In this document: positions 1 to 8,431 of the stretch, piece by piece
Layout of the letters: each line of letters begins with the position of its first letter
Numbering within the stretch: the stretch's first letter is position 1
From: Scatosoma sp045128055
GTDB taxonomy: Bacteria > Bacillota > Clostridia > Christensenellales > Borkfalkiaceae
Reading direction: 5' to 3'
Length of the DNA stretch: 64,000 nucleotides
Assembly (NCBI GenBank): GCA_045128055.1
Contig: JBGVRC010000120.1
Location: 24,030-88,029, forward strand
Translations under genes and position numbers: made by a program
The notes under the pieces: model-generated
Databases searched by the model: none
Seen by the model: only the letters and a program-made list of their open reading frames with translations
Told to the model about the DNA's origin: nothing

Positions 1-162
1 GCGGTCGCAAAGCTCGGCGCTTATTTTAGACGAAGCCAAGTCAAACCCCGAACAAATGATAATACCCACGCCGTTTTCTTGGGCGTTTTTTATAATTTGT
101 TCTACACCGCCAAGCTCGTTATATTCGTCGCCCGTCAAATGGCAATGTACGTCGATATACAT
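1..162 (-). CDS. tatD: TatD-family metal-dependent hydrolase (5' part only)
   Basis: The first 54 codons of a minus-strand gene are visible, starting MYIDVHCHLTG; the rest lies beyond the left edge. The D-x-H-x-H motif at residues 4-8 is the first metal-binding element of TatD nucleases, which act as 3'-5' exonucleases or D-aminoacyl-tRNA deacylase-like hydrolases. It starts three bases after the metG stop, and metG-tatD is a common Firmicutes pair, so the two are very likely co-transcribed. No internal repeat or damage is seen in the visible part. Confidence 0.85.
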   Translation of the reverse strand, partial: MYIDVHCHLTGDEYNELGGVEQIIKNAQENGVGIIICSGFDLASSKISAELCDR

Positions 163-165
163 AGC

Positions 166-2193
166 TTAACCAAGACGAGTGCCGCTCAAAACGTCCTTGT
201 TTTCAGGCACGATCAAGGACAAAACGCCGTTTTCGTCTTCCGCCGCCATAATCATACCTTCGGACACGACGCCGCATACCTTTCTGGGCGCAAGGTTGGT
301 GACGAACACCACTTTTTTGCCTACCATTTCTTCGGGTTTGAAATGCTTTGCAATCCCCGAAACGATGGTGCGCGTTTCATCGCCGAATTTCACCGTTTCT
401 TTCAAAAGCTTGGACGATTTGGGTACGGGCTCGCACGCGATAATTTCCCCTACGCGCAATTCCACTTTTAGAAAATCGTCAAAGGAAATTTCGGGCGTTT
501 TTTCTTTTTCTTCTTCATTTTCCACACCCGTGTCCGTATTCACCGCATTTTCAGCGGGTTTTTGTTCGGTTGCTTGCGGAGCGGTTTTCGCCATTTCCGC
601 CGCGTATGCCGCCGCTTGTTCTTCACGGATTTTTTCGATTGCAGGCGCAAGCGTCTTGAAATCCAAGCGCGCAAACAAGGGGGAAATCGCCGTCACCGTT
701 ACGCTGTCGCGAAGCGCAAAGCTTTCGCATTCTTCCAGCGTTCTGCTTACCCCGCCGTATGCCGCGAAGATTTTTTCGCTCGTTTCCGGCATAAAGCTGT
801 CCAAAAGCGAAGCGCCGATTTGGATTGCTTCGGCAAGGTTATACAACACGTCGTTAAGACGCGCTTTCTTTGCTTCGTCCTTGGCGAGCGCCCAAGGCAT
901 CGTTTCATCGATGTATTTATTCGCACGGCGGAAAAGAGCAAACACTTCGCTGATTGCATCCGCAATACGCAATTCGTCCGCTTTCGCACGTACTTTGGAT
1001 ACAACGCCCGTCACCGTTGCTTTAAATTCCGCGTCGGGATCTTCTTCGTTTGCAGGCAATGATTTTACAACCGTACCGCCGAAATATTTATCAATCATCG
1101 CAATCGTACGGCTGACAAGGTTACCCAAAACGTTGGCAAGCTCGGTGTTGAAACGTTCGGTTACAAGTTCCCAAGTAATGGAACCGTCGTTGTCAAACGG
1201 CATTTCGTGCAATACGAAATAGCGCACAGCATCCACCCCGAACAAACGCGCCAAATCATCCGCGTAAATCACGTTGCCTTTGGATTTACTCATTTTACCA
1301 TCGCCTTGCAAAAGCCAAGGGTGGCCAAACACCTGCTTGGGCAAAGGTTCACCCAAAGCCATCAAGAAAATAGGCCAGTAAATGGTGTGGAAACGCAAAA
1401 TATCCTTACCGATAAGATGCAAATCCGCAGGCCAGTATTTTTTATATTTTTCGTCGTGGTTGCCATCCACGTCAAAGCCGATACCCGTGATGTAGTTGGT
1501 TAAGGCATCCAACCAAACGTATACAACGTGACGGCTGTCAAATTCTACGGGCACGCCCCACGTAAAGGACGTACGGGATACGCACAAATCCTGCAACCCC
1601 TTTAAAAGGAAGTTGTTCATCATCTCGTTTTTACGGGAAACGGGCTGAATAAACTCGGGATGGGTGTTGATATGCTCGATAAGCTTGTCCGCATACTTGC
1701 TCATTTTAAAGAAGTACGCTTCTTCCTTCGCAGGCTTTACGTCCCTGCCGCAGTCGGGGCATTTCCCGTCTACAAGCTGGCTTTCCGTCCAGAAGGATTC
1801 GCAAGGAGTACAGTACATACCTTCGTAGTAGCCCTTGTAAATATCCCCTTGGTCGTAGAACTTCTTAAAAATTTTCGACACTTGTTTCACGTGATACTCG
1901 TCCGTCGTACGCATAAATTTATCGTACGAAGTGCCCATCAAGTCCCAAATGCCTTGGATATCACCCGCGATTTTATCCACGAAAGCCTGCGGCGTTACGC
2001 CTGCCGCTTCCGCTTTTTCCTGAATTTTTTGACCGTGTTCGTCCGTACCCGTTTGGAAGAAAACGTCATAGCCTTCCTTTCTTTTAAAGCGCGCGATCGC
2101 GTCCGCCAAAATCGCTTCGTAGGTGTTGCCGATGTGGGGCTTGCCCGAAGTATACGCAATCGCCGTCGTAATATAATAAGGTTTCTTTGCCAT
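166..2193 (-). CDS. metG: Methionyl-tRNA synthetase
   Basis: Charges tRNA-Met with methionine in the cytoplasm. The 675-residue product has the class I signatures: the HIGH-type motif HIGN near residue 20, KMSKS at about 300-304, and a zinc knuckle with cysteines near 128, 131, 145 and 148. Residues about 573-675 form the C-terminal EMAPII/Trbp111-like tRNA-binding domain, preceded by a Glu/Lys-rich linker, as in Bacillus-type MetRS. The start is fixed by an AAGGAG Shine-Dalgarno sequence just upstream. tatD follows directly. A near-perfect ParB-binding (parS-like) palindrome lies inside codons for about residues 98-103. There is no room for a T-box leader. Confidence 0.97.
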   Translation of the reverse strand: MAKKPYYITTAIAYTSGKPHIGNTYEAILADAIARFKRKEGYDVFFQTGTDEHGQKIQEKAEAAGVTPQAFVDKIAGDIQGIWDLMGTSYDKFMRTTDEYHVKQVSKIFKKFYDQGDIYKGYYEGMYCTPCESFWTESQLVDGKCPDCGRDVKPAKEEAYFFKMSKYADKLIEHINTHPEFIQPVSRKNEMMNNFLLKGLQDLCVSRTSFTWGVPVEFDSRHVVYVWLDALTNYITGIGFDVDGNHDEKYKKYWPADLHLIGKDILRFHTIYWPIFLMALGEPLPKQVFGHPWLLQGDGKMSKSKGNVIYADDLARLFGVDAVRYFVLHEMPFDNDGSITWELVTERFNTELANVLGNLVSRTIAMIDKYFGGTVVKSLPANEEDPDAEFKATVTGVVSKVRAKADELRIADAISEVFALFRRANKYIDETMPWALAKDEAKKARLNDVLYNLAEAIQIGASLLDSFMPETSEKIFAAYGGVSRTLEECESFALRDSVTVTAISPLFARLDFKTLAPAIEKIREEQAAAYAAEMAKTAPQATEQKPAENAVNTDTGVENEEEKEKTPEISFDDFLKVELRVGEIIACEPVPKSSKLLKETVKFGDETRTIVSGIAKHFKPEEMVGKKVVFVTNLAPRKVCGVVSEGMIMAAEDENGVLSLIVPENKDVLSGTRLG
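1883..1898. promoter_or_regulatory. parS-like palindrome inside metG
   Basis: Sixteen bases here match the consensus ParB site at 14 positions and keep the central TTTCACGTGA core intact; the two mismatches are both in the right arm. parS sites are known inside genes close to bacterial origins. The window also holds a ParB-like gene at 61.5 kb and an origin at 26 kb. Binding is inferred only from the sequence. Confidence 0.45.
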
Positions 2194-2341
2194 AAAAACA
2201 GCTCCTTTTTCACATTTTCCACCCCATTATACACCATTTTACTTAAAAAGTAAAATGATTTTCCCCCGTGCAAAGCAAAAGAGCCGCCCCTTTCCCCCTA
2301 TCTTTCTTCATTTTTTCGGCTTTTTTCGCATATAGTATGCT

Positions 2342-2968
2342 ATGAATACCATTTTTGTTCTTCTTTTTTTGATTTCCACCTTTTTACTGCTTCTTTTTTC
2401 GCCCACCGCCTTTCTTTCCGCTATGCTGGACGGAGCAAGCAAAGCCGCCCTTTTATGCGTTTCGCTCGTCGCTACCTATTCCGTATGGATGGGGCTTATG
2501 AAAGTATGGGAAGACAGCGGCTTGGCGCGCGGCGTTTCCCGCATTTTAAAACCGATTGCGCGGCGTATTCTAAAAACGGACGACGAAGAAGCCATCGAAA
2601 CGGCTTGTATGAGTTTTTCCGTCAATATGCTGGGCATTTCAGGCGCGGCAACCCCGTACGGTATCAAAACCGCGCAGCTTTTAGACAAAACGGAAAACGC
2701 GGAATACTCTTCCGCTATGTTTTTCGTGCTAAACGCCACTTCCTTGCAAATTTTACCGTCTTCCCTTGTCGCCGTGCGCCTTGCGATGGGCAGCGCCGCC
2801 CCCAACGACATTATCCTGCCCACCCTAATCGTCAGCGTCTTTTCCACCCTTTTGGGTGCTTTGCTCACACGGGTGTTGATAAAACCCCAACCCAAACGAA
2901 AAACAAGCCAAAAAAAAGACTTCATTTTACATAAAAATATAAAAATGCCGGGGGCAGGTACGCGATGA
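2342..2968 (+). CDS. spmA: Spore maturation protein A
   Basis: An integral membrane protein of 208 residues with a nucleoside-recognition (Gate) domain. With SpmB it is needed for proper dehydration of the spore core in Bacillus. Hydrophobic segments occur at about residues 5-25, 35-55 and 155-180, and the conserved NMLGISGAATPYGIKTA stretch lies near residue 97. No clear Shine-Dalgarno sequence precedes the ATG. The last codons (PGAGTR then stop) are supplied by a copy of the dispersed 28-bp element, which also carries the overlapping spmB start. The natural C-terminus may therefore have been replaced or extended. Confidence 0.9.
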   Translation: MNTIFVLLFLISTFLLLLFSPTAFLSAMLDGASKAALLCVSLVATYSVWMGLMKVWEDSGLARGVSRILKPIARRILKTDDEEAIETACMSFSVNMLGISGAATPYGIKTAQLLDKTENAEYSSAMFFVLNATSLQILPSSLVAVRLAMGSAAPNDIILPTLIVSVFSTLLGALLTRVLIKPQPKRKTSQKKDFILHKNIKMPGAGTR

Positions 2969-2969
2969 A
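2945..2969 (+). repeat. Dispersed 28-bp element, GGGGG/ATG form (spmA-spmB junction)
   Basis: The core GGGGGCAGGTACGCGATGAA occupies 2950-2969. It encodes the end of SpmA, its TGA stop, and the overlapping ATG of spmB. Confidence 0.85.
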
Positions 2970-3480
2970 ATTTGTTTTACCTATTATTATCCCCCTTATT
3001 TTTTTACTTTCCTTCGCCTTTGCCGCCATTAGAAAAGTGCGGGTGTACGATTCGTTCGCGGAAGGGGTAAAAGGCGCGATTCCGCTTATTTTATCCATTT
3101 TTCCATACATAGCCGTCATCAGCATTCTTTCTAAATTGTTGGAAGTGAGCGGTTTGGGCGCAAAAATCGCCGATTTTCTATCCCCCGTCTTTCATTTTAC
3201 GGGTATCCCCGAAGAAATCGCTCCGCTTCTGCTCGTAAAACCCCTTTCGGGGGGCGGCAGCGTCGCCGTTTTGTCGGAAATTTTAGAAAGGTACGGCGCG
3301 GATAGCTATATTTCCCGTTGCGCTTGCGTAATCTACGGCGCGTCCGAAACGATTTTTTACGTCGGCGCGGTGTATTTTGCGGGCTTAAAACGCAAAAAGT
3401 TAAACGTCGCTTTGATAATCGCCGTTCTTTCTTTTCTTGCTTCCGCCATTTTCGCTTGTTTTTTATGTCGTTTTTTATAA
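2965..3480 (+). CDS. spmB: Spore maturation protein B
   Basis: Partner of SpmA, 171 residues, close to the usual SpmB length, with several membrane segments and a second Gate/nucleoside-recognition domain (KPLSGGGSVAVLSE near residue 93, a typical SpmB motif). The ATG overlaps the spmA stop as ATGA, so translation is probably coupled. Both the start codon and the purine-rich stretch that would act as ribosome-binding site come from a copy of the dispersed element. No terminator follows directly; the gap to the next gene is about 100 bp. Confidence 0.92.
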   Translation: MKFVLPIIIPLIFLLSFAFAAIRKVRVYDSFAEGVKGAIPLILSIFPYIAVISILSKLLEVSGLGAKIADFLSPVFHFTGIPEEIAPLLLVKPLSGGGSVAVLSEILERYGADSYISRCACVIYGASETIFYVGAVYFAGLKRKKLNVALIIAVLSFLASAIFACFLCRFL

Positions 3481-3507
3481 AACCTTGCTTTTTTATAAAA
3501 ATTATGC

Positions 3508-3543
3508 TATAATCATAACAAAAAGGGTATTTTATACCCTTTA
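3508..3543 (+). promoter_or_regulatory. Extended -10 promoter and leader hairpin of the nucleotidase gene
   Basis: TATAAT at 3508-3513 is preceded by TG one base upstream (extended -10). It is followed at about 3522-3542 by a perfect hairpin with stem AAAGGGTAT. The lipoprotein gene starts 35 bases later with a strong AAAGGAG site. Confidence 0.5.
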
Positions 3544-3577
3544 ACCCTAAAAATACCTTTTACAAAGGAGAAATACA

Positions 3578-6500
3578 ATGAAAAAATGGCTTTCTATTTT
3601 GGCGTTATCGGCGATTTTTGCGTTGGTAGGCTGTAACGGTACGGGCGCGAGCAACTCTAACAGCTCCACCCCCGACAATCCTTCTTCCAGCCAACAAAGC
3701 TCGCCTTTGGATAGCTCCGAAATCGACCCCGACCACGTACACGCCAACCAAAACGGCGACGCTTATTGCGACGGCTGCGGCACGCCGATTTTGGCTACCT
3801 TGGACGTTTTTTCCATCAACGACTTACACGGTAAGTTTTCCGACACCGACGAAAACTGCGGCGTAGACGAAATGACGACCTTCCTTCGCAATAAACAGCA
3901 AGCCAACCCCAACACCGTGATTTTATCGGCTGGGGATATGTGGCAGGGCAGCCCTGAATCCAACCTTACCTACGGCAATATCATTACCGAATGGATGAAC
4001 GATTTGGGCTTTGCCGCGATGACGCTTGGCAATCACGAATACGACTGGGGTGAAGAATACATCTCGCAAAACGCCGAGCTGGCAAACTTCCCCATTTTGG
4101 GTATCAACGTGTTTGACCCCGACACCAACGAACGGGAAGAATACGCCGCTCCGTCCGTTTTGATTGAAAGAAGCGGCGTTAAAATCGGTATTATCGGCGC
4201 AATCGGGGATTGTATGTCGTCCATCGCCCCCGATAAAACGACGGACGTATATTTCAAAACGGGCAACGAGCTCACCAACCTTATCAAGGACGAATCCACT
4301 TCCTTGCGCGAACAAGGCGCGGATATCATCATCTACACCGTGCACGATTCGGAAAACTCCAACGAATCGTATTACGACGTAGAGCTTTCCAACGGCTACG
4401 TGGATTTGGTATTTGAAGGCCATTCCCACTCTACCGTTCGCCAAAAGGATAAATACGGCGTATGGCATTTGCAGGCGGGCGGCGACAATGGCACGGGGCT
4501 TTCCCACGCGGAAATTAAAATCGACATCATTTCGGGTGCAATCACCGTTGCGCAAACCAAAATCGTCGAACACAGCGCCTATCTCCACCTTGACGACGAC
4601 CCCATCGTAAACGAATTGATGGAAAAATACGCCGACCAAATCTCCAAAATGAACGAGTATTTGGGTATGAACGACAGCTATCGAAACTCGGACGCTTTGG
4701 CAAGCTACGCGGCGGAAGCTATGTTCAACGTCGGGTACGCGCATTGGAACAGCGACGCGCGCTATGCAGGCAAAATCGTACTCGGCGGCGGGTTCTTAAA
4801 CGTGCGCAGCCCGTACAAGCTGGACGCGGGCAAAGTCACCTACGGCGATATTTACCCCCTGTTCCCGTTCGATAACCTGCTCGTGCTTTGTAAGGTAAAC
4901 GGAAATCGACTTTTGGAACAGTTTATTTACAGCTCTAACTACGTTTGCTATTACGGCGAAGACGGCAACCAAATCAAAAACAACGTACAAAACAACGAAA
5001 CGTACTACGTAATCGTAGACACCTATTGCGCAAACTATAACTTTAAGGGCATGGGTTGGCTGGAAATCGTCGAATATTACCAAGACAACTATTATACGCG
5101 CGACGCGCTCGCGCAGTTTATTAAGGACGGGGGTATGTCCGCGAAATCCGCTGACAAAACGAGTACCATTCCCGAGCTTCTCGACCTTGGTTTTAGCTTG
5201 GCAGACAACGAAGAAACCAAGGAAAAATACCGTACCGTCGGCAAAATCGTCGCTTTGGAAAACACCACCTACGGCAACGCGGTCATTGAAGATGAAGACG
5301 GCAACCAAATCTACGTCTACGGTATGTACGATACCGACCGCAACCGCTACGACGCGATGGCAACCAAGCCCCAAGAAGGGGACGTCGTCACCGTAGAAGG
5401 GGTGATTAAAAACTTCGTCAACGCCTATTACGGGCAAAAAATCGAATTTGTCAACGCCACCGTTTTGGAAATTCAAGACGACTTCCCGGGCAACGATAAA
5501 GACGACCCCTTAACCCCGCCTGAAACGGATGCAAACTACACCCCCATTCGCGAAATTTTAGAAATCGGCAACGCGCTTCCCGAAGGCGGCGAAACCACGG
5601 AAAGCTATATCATTAAAGGTACGCTTACAAGCAACCCCACCCACCCCTACGGGAATATGTACGTTCAAGACGAAAACGGCGACGCCCTTTATATCTACGG
5701 TCTGTACGACGTAAACGGCAATCGTTACGACGCGATGGCAACCAAGCCCCAAATGGGCGACGAAGTCGTTTTGCAGGGCGTAATTAAAAACTATTACAAC
5801 AAATCGGGCGAGCAAATCATCGAAATGATAAGCTCCACCCTTTTGGAAATCGTTGACGATACGCCAAACGGCGACACACCCGATACACTTTCCACGCTTA
5901 CCTTAAATAAAAACTTCGGCGGCGACCTTTCCGAATACGACACGGGTACGTACGGACAAGGCGCGGTTGGCGGCGTGTATTTCGAATATTATCGCGCCTA
6001 TAAAACCTTTGGCGAAAATCTCGTAACCAGCCTGCTCCCTTCCCCCGGCGAGCTGTCGGTAGGTCACGCGGAAGGCGCGCTGTACAACACTACCCCTATC
6101 TACGGCATACAGTCCATTTCTATCACCTATAAAAGCGACTCGGCGGCTATTTTGTACACAAGCGACGATAGAATTGCGGACGCAACGGCGTACACCCTGC
6201 CCAAAGCTACGTCCTTCCAAACGATAAGCTTTGAAGTGGATACGGACAATTTCTTTAAAATTATCACGGGCAACTCCACCCTTTCCTTGCAGGAAATTTC
6301 CATTTCCTACACCGACGAAGCAGTAGCCTACAACACCCAAAAACAGCTTTCGGGAATAGAAGCTTTCCGCTTGAACCCCACCACCTTTGAAGGTACGCTC
6401 GTTGCGGGGCAAAGCTCCGTTTCCGTACCCGTAAAAGTAGAATATGACGGGGGCAGGTACGAGATTAAGCAAACAAAGACCTATACCTACTACACCGTAG

Positions 6501-7003
6501 AATACGTAGAAGCTCACCCCGAAATCAAGGACAAAGCGGCCATGATCACCCCCGAAGACGTAGCGGCATACTACGCGGCGTTTAAACAAATTCCCGCCAA
6601 CTACGCAGCCAAAACGAAAAACTTAAACTCCGTTTTGCCTACGTATGACACTTTGTATAAAATCTTCGGCGAAGACACCCGCTACGCTTCCAAATACGAC
6701 CGCACCAACGGTTACGCGCAATACGTTCCCCACGAATCGCAAAACGTGTATTACGAATTTGACATCGCGCTGTCCGCTTCCTACTGGGAAAGCGGCGAAC
6801 GCGGCGTAGGCAGAGTGGTTACTTGGGAATACGGCTGGGTTGGCGACGAATACGATTCTTCCCCCGTTTCCGTCTACACCGACGACCATTACGCGACCTT
6901 CCAAGAATATTTAAACACGGGCGAATTTGGCACGCGTTTCGATGCGGAAATGAATTTGACCTTTATCCAACATTCCGAACCCGACACCGTGCAAGTTTCT
7001 TGA
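3578..7003 (+). CDS. Secreted 5'-nucleotidase/metallophosphatase lipoprotein
   Basis: A 1141-residue surface lipoprotein. The signal peptide ends in LVGC with the lipid-anchored Cys at 19, followed by a Ser/Thr/Pro-rich linker and a Cys-rich HANQNGDAYCDGCG module near 55-68. The calcineurin-like phosphoesterase domain begins near 76 (DxH at 82-84, GD at 119-120, GNHE at 151-154, later GHSHS), followed by a UshA-type 5'-nucleotidase C-terminal domain. Two similar OB-like repeats follow, both containing NRYDAMATKPQ. The last 130 residues end in YTDDHYATF, faintly like the barnase/RNase N1 C-terminus. A copy of the dispersed element lies at DGGRYEIK. Likely role: extracellular nucleotide or nucleic acid scavenging. 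Confidence 0.85.
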   Translation: MKKWLSILALSAIFALVGCNGTGASNSNSSTPDNPSSSQQSSPLDSSEIDPDHVHANQNGDAYCDGCGTPILATLDVFSINDLHGKFSDTDENCGVDEMTTFLRNKQQANPNTVILSAGDMWQGSPESNLTYGNIITEWMNDLGFAAMTLGNHEYDWGEEYISQNAELANFPILGINVFDPDTNEREEYAAPSVLIERSGVKIGIIGAIGDCMSSIAPDKTTDVYFKTGNELTNLIKDESTSLREQGADIIIYTVHDSENSNESYYDVELSNGYVDLVFEGHSHSTVRQKDKYGVWHLQAGGDNGTGLSHAEIKIDIISGAITVAQTKIVEHSAYLHLDDDPIVNELMEKYADQISKMNEYLGMNDSYRNSDALASYAAEAMFNVGYAHWNSDARYAGKIVLGGGFLNVRSPYKLDAGKVTYGDIYPLFPFDNLLVLCKVNGNRLLEQFIYSSNYVCYYGEDGNQIKNNVQNNETYYVIVDTYCANYNFKGMGWLEIVEYYQDNYYTRDALAQFIKDGGMSAKSADKTSTIPELLDLGFSLADNEETKEKYRTVGKIVALENTTYGNAVIEDEDGNQIYVYGMYDTDRNRYDAMATKPQEGDVVTVEGVIKNFVNAYYGQKIEFVNATVLEIQDDFPGNDKDDPLTPPETDANYTPIREILEIGNALPEGGETTESYIIKGTLTSNPTHPYGNMYVQDENGDALYIYGLYDVNGNRYDAMATKPQMGDEVVLQGVIKNYYNKSGEQIIEMISSTLLEIVDDTPNGDTPDTLSTLTLNKNFGGDLSEYDTGTYGQGAVGGVYFEYYRAYKTFGENLVTSLLPSPGELSVGHAEGALYNTTPIYGIQSISITYKSDSAAILYTSDDRIADATAYTLPKATSFQTISFEVDTDNFFKIITGNSTLSLQEISISYTDEAVAYNTQKQLSGIEAFRLNPTTFEGTLVAGQSSVSVPVKVEYDGGRYEIKQTKTYTYYTVEYVEAHPEIKDKAAMITPEDVAAYYAAFKQIPANYAAKTKNLNSVLPTYDTLYKIFGEDTRYASKYDRTNGYAQYVPHESQNVYYEFDIALSASYWESGERGVGRVVTWEYGWVGDEYDSSPVSVYTDDHYATFQEYLNTGEFGTRFDAEMNLTFIQHSEPDTVQVS
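6446..6468 (+). repeat. Dispersed 28-bp element, degenerate GGGGG/ATT form
   Basis: GACGGGGGCAGGTACG is followed by a diverged AGATTAA end. It is translated in frame as DGGRYEIK within the nucleotidase lipoprotein. Confidence 0.7.
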
Positions 7004-7011
7004 CAATACAG

Positions 7012-7041
7012 TAAAAAGCGGCTCGACAAGACCGCTTTTTC
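7012..7041 (+). terminator. Rho-independent terminator after the nucleotidase gene
   Basis: Inverted repeat AAAAAGCGG ... CCGCTTTTT with a 10-base loop, followed by a T-rich run. Confidence 0.85.
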
Positions 7042-7112
7042 TTTGCGATATTCGTTGATGTAAATCATTTTGCGTTTTTGATAAATATTTTTCTTATCCT
7101 TGCGCAAAATTA

Positions 7113-7141
7113 TTGACGAATGGAAAAATTTGTGTTACAAT
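7113..7141 (+). promoter_or_regulatory. gap promoter
   Basis: TTGACG at 7113-7118 and TACAAT at 7136-7141 with a 17-bp spacer, about 80 bp upstream of the gap start. A housekeeping sigma-A type promoter. Confidence 0.75.
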
Positions 7142-7222
7142 ATTAAATGGACAAGAACGGACTTATATTTCGTTTTTTAAATACGTCACTAAATATTATT
7201 CATATATTGGAGGAACTTTATT

Positions 7223-8242
7223 ATGGCAAACGTTAAAGTTGCAATCAACGGTTTCGGTCGTATCGGTCGTCTTGCGTTCAGACAAATGTTCGGCGCAGAA
7301 GGCTATGAAGTAGTTGCTATCAACGACCTTACCAGCCCCACGATGCTCGCGCACCTTCTTAAGTATGACTCCGCGCAAGGCAGATATGCTCTTGCTGAAA
7401 CGGTTTCCGCTGACGAAGAAGCAAGCACCATCACCGTAAACGGCAAAACCATCAAAATTTATGCAGAAAAAGACGCTGCAAACTGCCCTTGGGCTGCTTT
7501 GGACGTAGACGTAGTTCTCGAATGTACCGGTTTCTACACTTCCAAAGCTAAGAGCGAAGCGCACATCAAAGCAGGCGCAAAGAAAGTTGTTATTTCCGCT
7601 CCCGCTGGTAACGACCTTCCCACCATCGTTTACAGCGTAAACGAAAAGACGTTGTCCAAGAACGACACGATCATCTCCGCTGCTTCTTGTACGACCAACT
7701 GCCTTGCTCCTATGGCTAACACCCTTAACAAGCTTTCCAAGATCAAGAAGGGTTACATGACCACGATCCACGCTTACACGGGTGACCAAATGGTACTCGA
7801 CGGCCCCCACAGAAAGGGCGACCTTCGTCGTGCTCGTGCAGCAGCAGAAAACATCGTTCCCAACTCCACGGGCGCAGCAAAGGCTATCGGCCTTGTTATC
7901 CCTGAATTGAACGGCGTTTTGGACGGTTGCGCTCAACGTGTCCCCGTTTGCACCGGTTCGCTTACCCAACTCGTTGCTATCTGCGACGGTGAAGTAGACG
8001 CAGCTACCGTAAACGCAGCAATGAAAGCAGCAGCTTCCGCTTCCTTTGGTTACACCGAAGAAGAACTTGTTTCCTCCGACATCATCGGTATCACGTATGG
8101 TTCGTTGTTCGACGCTACGCAAACGAAGTGCATGCCCATGGGCGACGGCACGACGCTTGTTAAAGTTGTTTCCTGGTATGACAACGAAAACTCCTACACC
8201 AGCCAAATGGTTAGAACGATTAAATACTTCGCAGAACTCTAA
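7223..8242 (+). CDS. gap: Glyceraldehyde-3-phosphate dehydrogenase
   Basis: Glycolytic enzyme that oxidises and phosphorylates glyceraldehyde-3-phosphate using NAD+. The 339-residue protein has the Rossmann start INGFGRIGR at residues 8-16, the catalytic SAASCTTNCLAPMA motif near residue 150, and a complete C-terminal domain ending WYDNENSYTSQMVRT. Codon use is more biased than in the neighbours, as expected for high expression. A GGAGGAA ribosome-binding site precedes the start. It has its own promoter and terminator, so it appears monocistronic and is not grouped with pgk or tpi here. Confidence 0.98.
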   Translation: MANVKVAINGFGRIGRLAFRQMFGAEGYEVVAINDLTSPTMLAHLLKYDSAQGRYALAETVSADEEASTITVNGKTIKIYAEKDAANCPWAALDVDVVLECTGFYTSKAKSEAHIKAGAKKVVISAPAGNDLPTIVYSVNEKTLSKNDTIISAASCTTNCLAPMANTLNKLSKIKKGYMTTIHAYTGDQMVLDGPHRKGDLRRARAAAENIVPNSTGAAKAIGLVIPELNGVLDGCAQRVPVCTGSLTQLVAICDGEVDAATVNAAMKAAASASFGYTEEELVSSDIIGITYGSLFDATQTKCMPMGDGTTLVKVVSWYDNENSYTSQMVRTIKYFAEL

Positions 8243-8280
8243 TTCGTTTTACGAAGTTTCTAAATCATAGCGAAAAAAGA

Positions 8281-8310
8281 AATCTCCGACCTGCGGTCGG
8301 AGATTTTTTA
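8281..8310 (+). terminator. gap terminator
   Basis: Perfect stem AATCTCCGAC / GTCGGAGATT with a short loop, followed by a run of T. Confidence 0.9.
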
Positions 8311-8367
8311 TTGTGTTACAATATCCATGCGCTTCACAAAAATTATAATTGCTTTTATGTGTAAGTC

Positions 8368-8396
8368 TTGACATAGCCAAAAAGACATGGTATAAT
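8368..8396 (+). promoter_or_regulatory. Promoter of the WG-repeat lipoprotein gene
   Basis: TTGACA at 8368-8373 and TATAAT at 8391-8396, a consensus pair with a 17-bp spacer. Confidence 0.8.
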
Positions 8397-8431
8397 AAAG
8401 AAAACTTTATTATATAAGGACGGAATTATCC

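Noticed and set aside
179..1222. Long plus-strand ORF opposite metG
   Set aside because: No family signature; it is the antisense shadow of a strongly conserved synthetase gene.
2194..2341. T-box leader before metG
   Set aside because: The gap is too short and lacks the conserved T-box bulge sequence.
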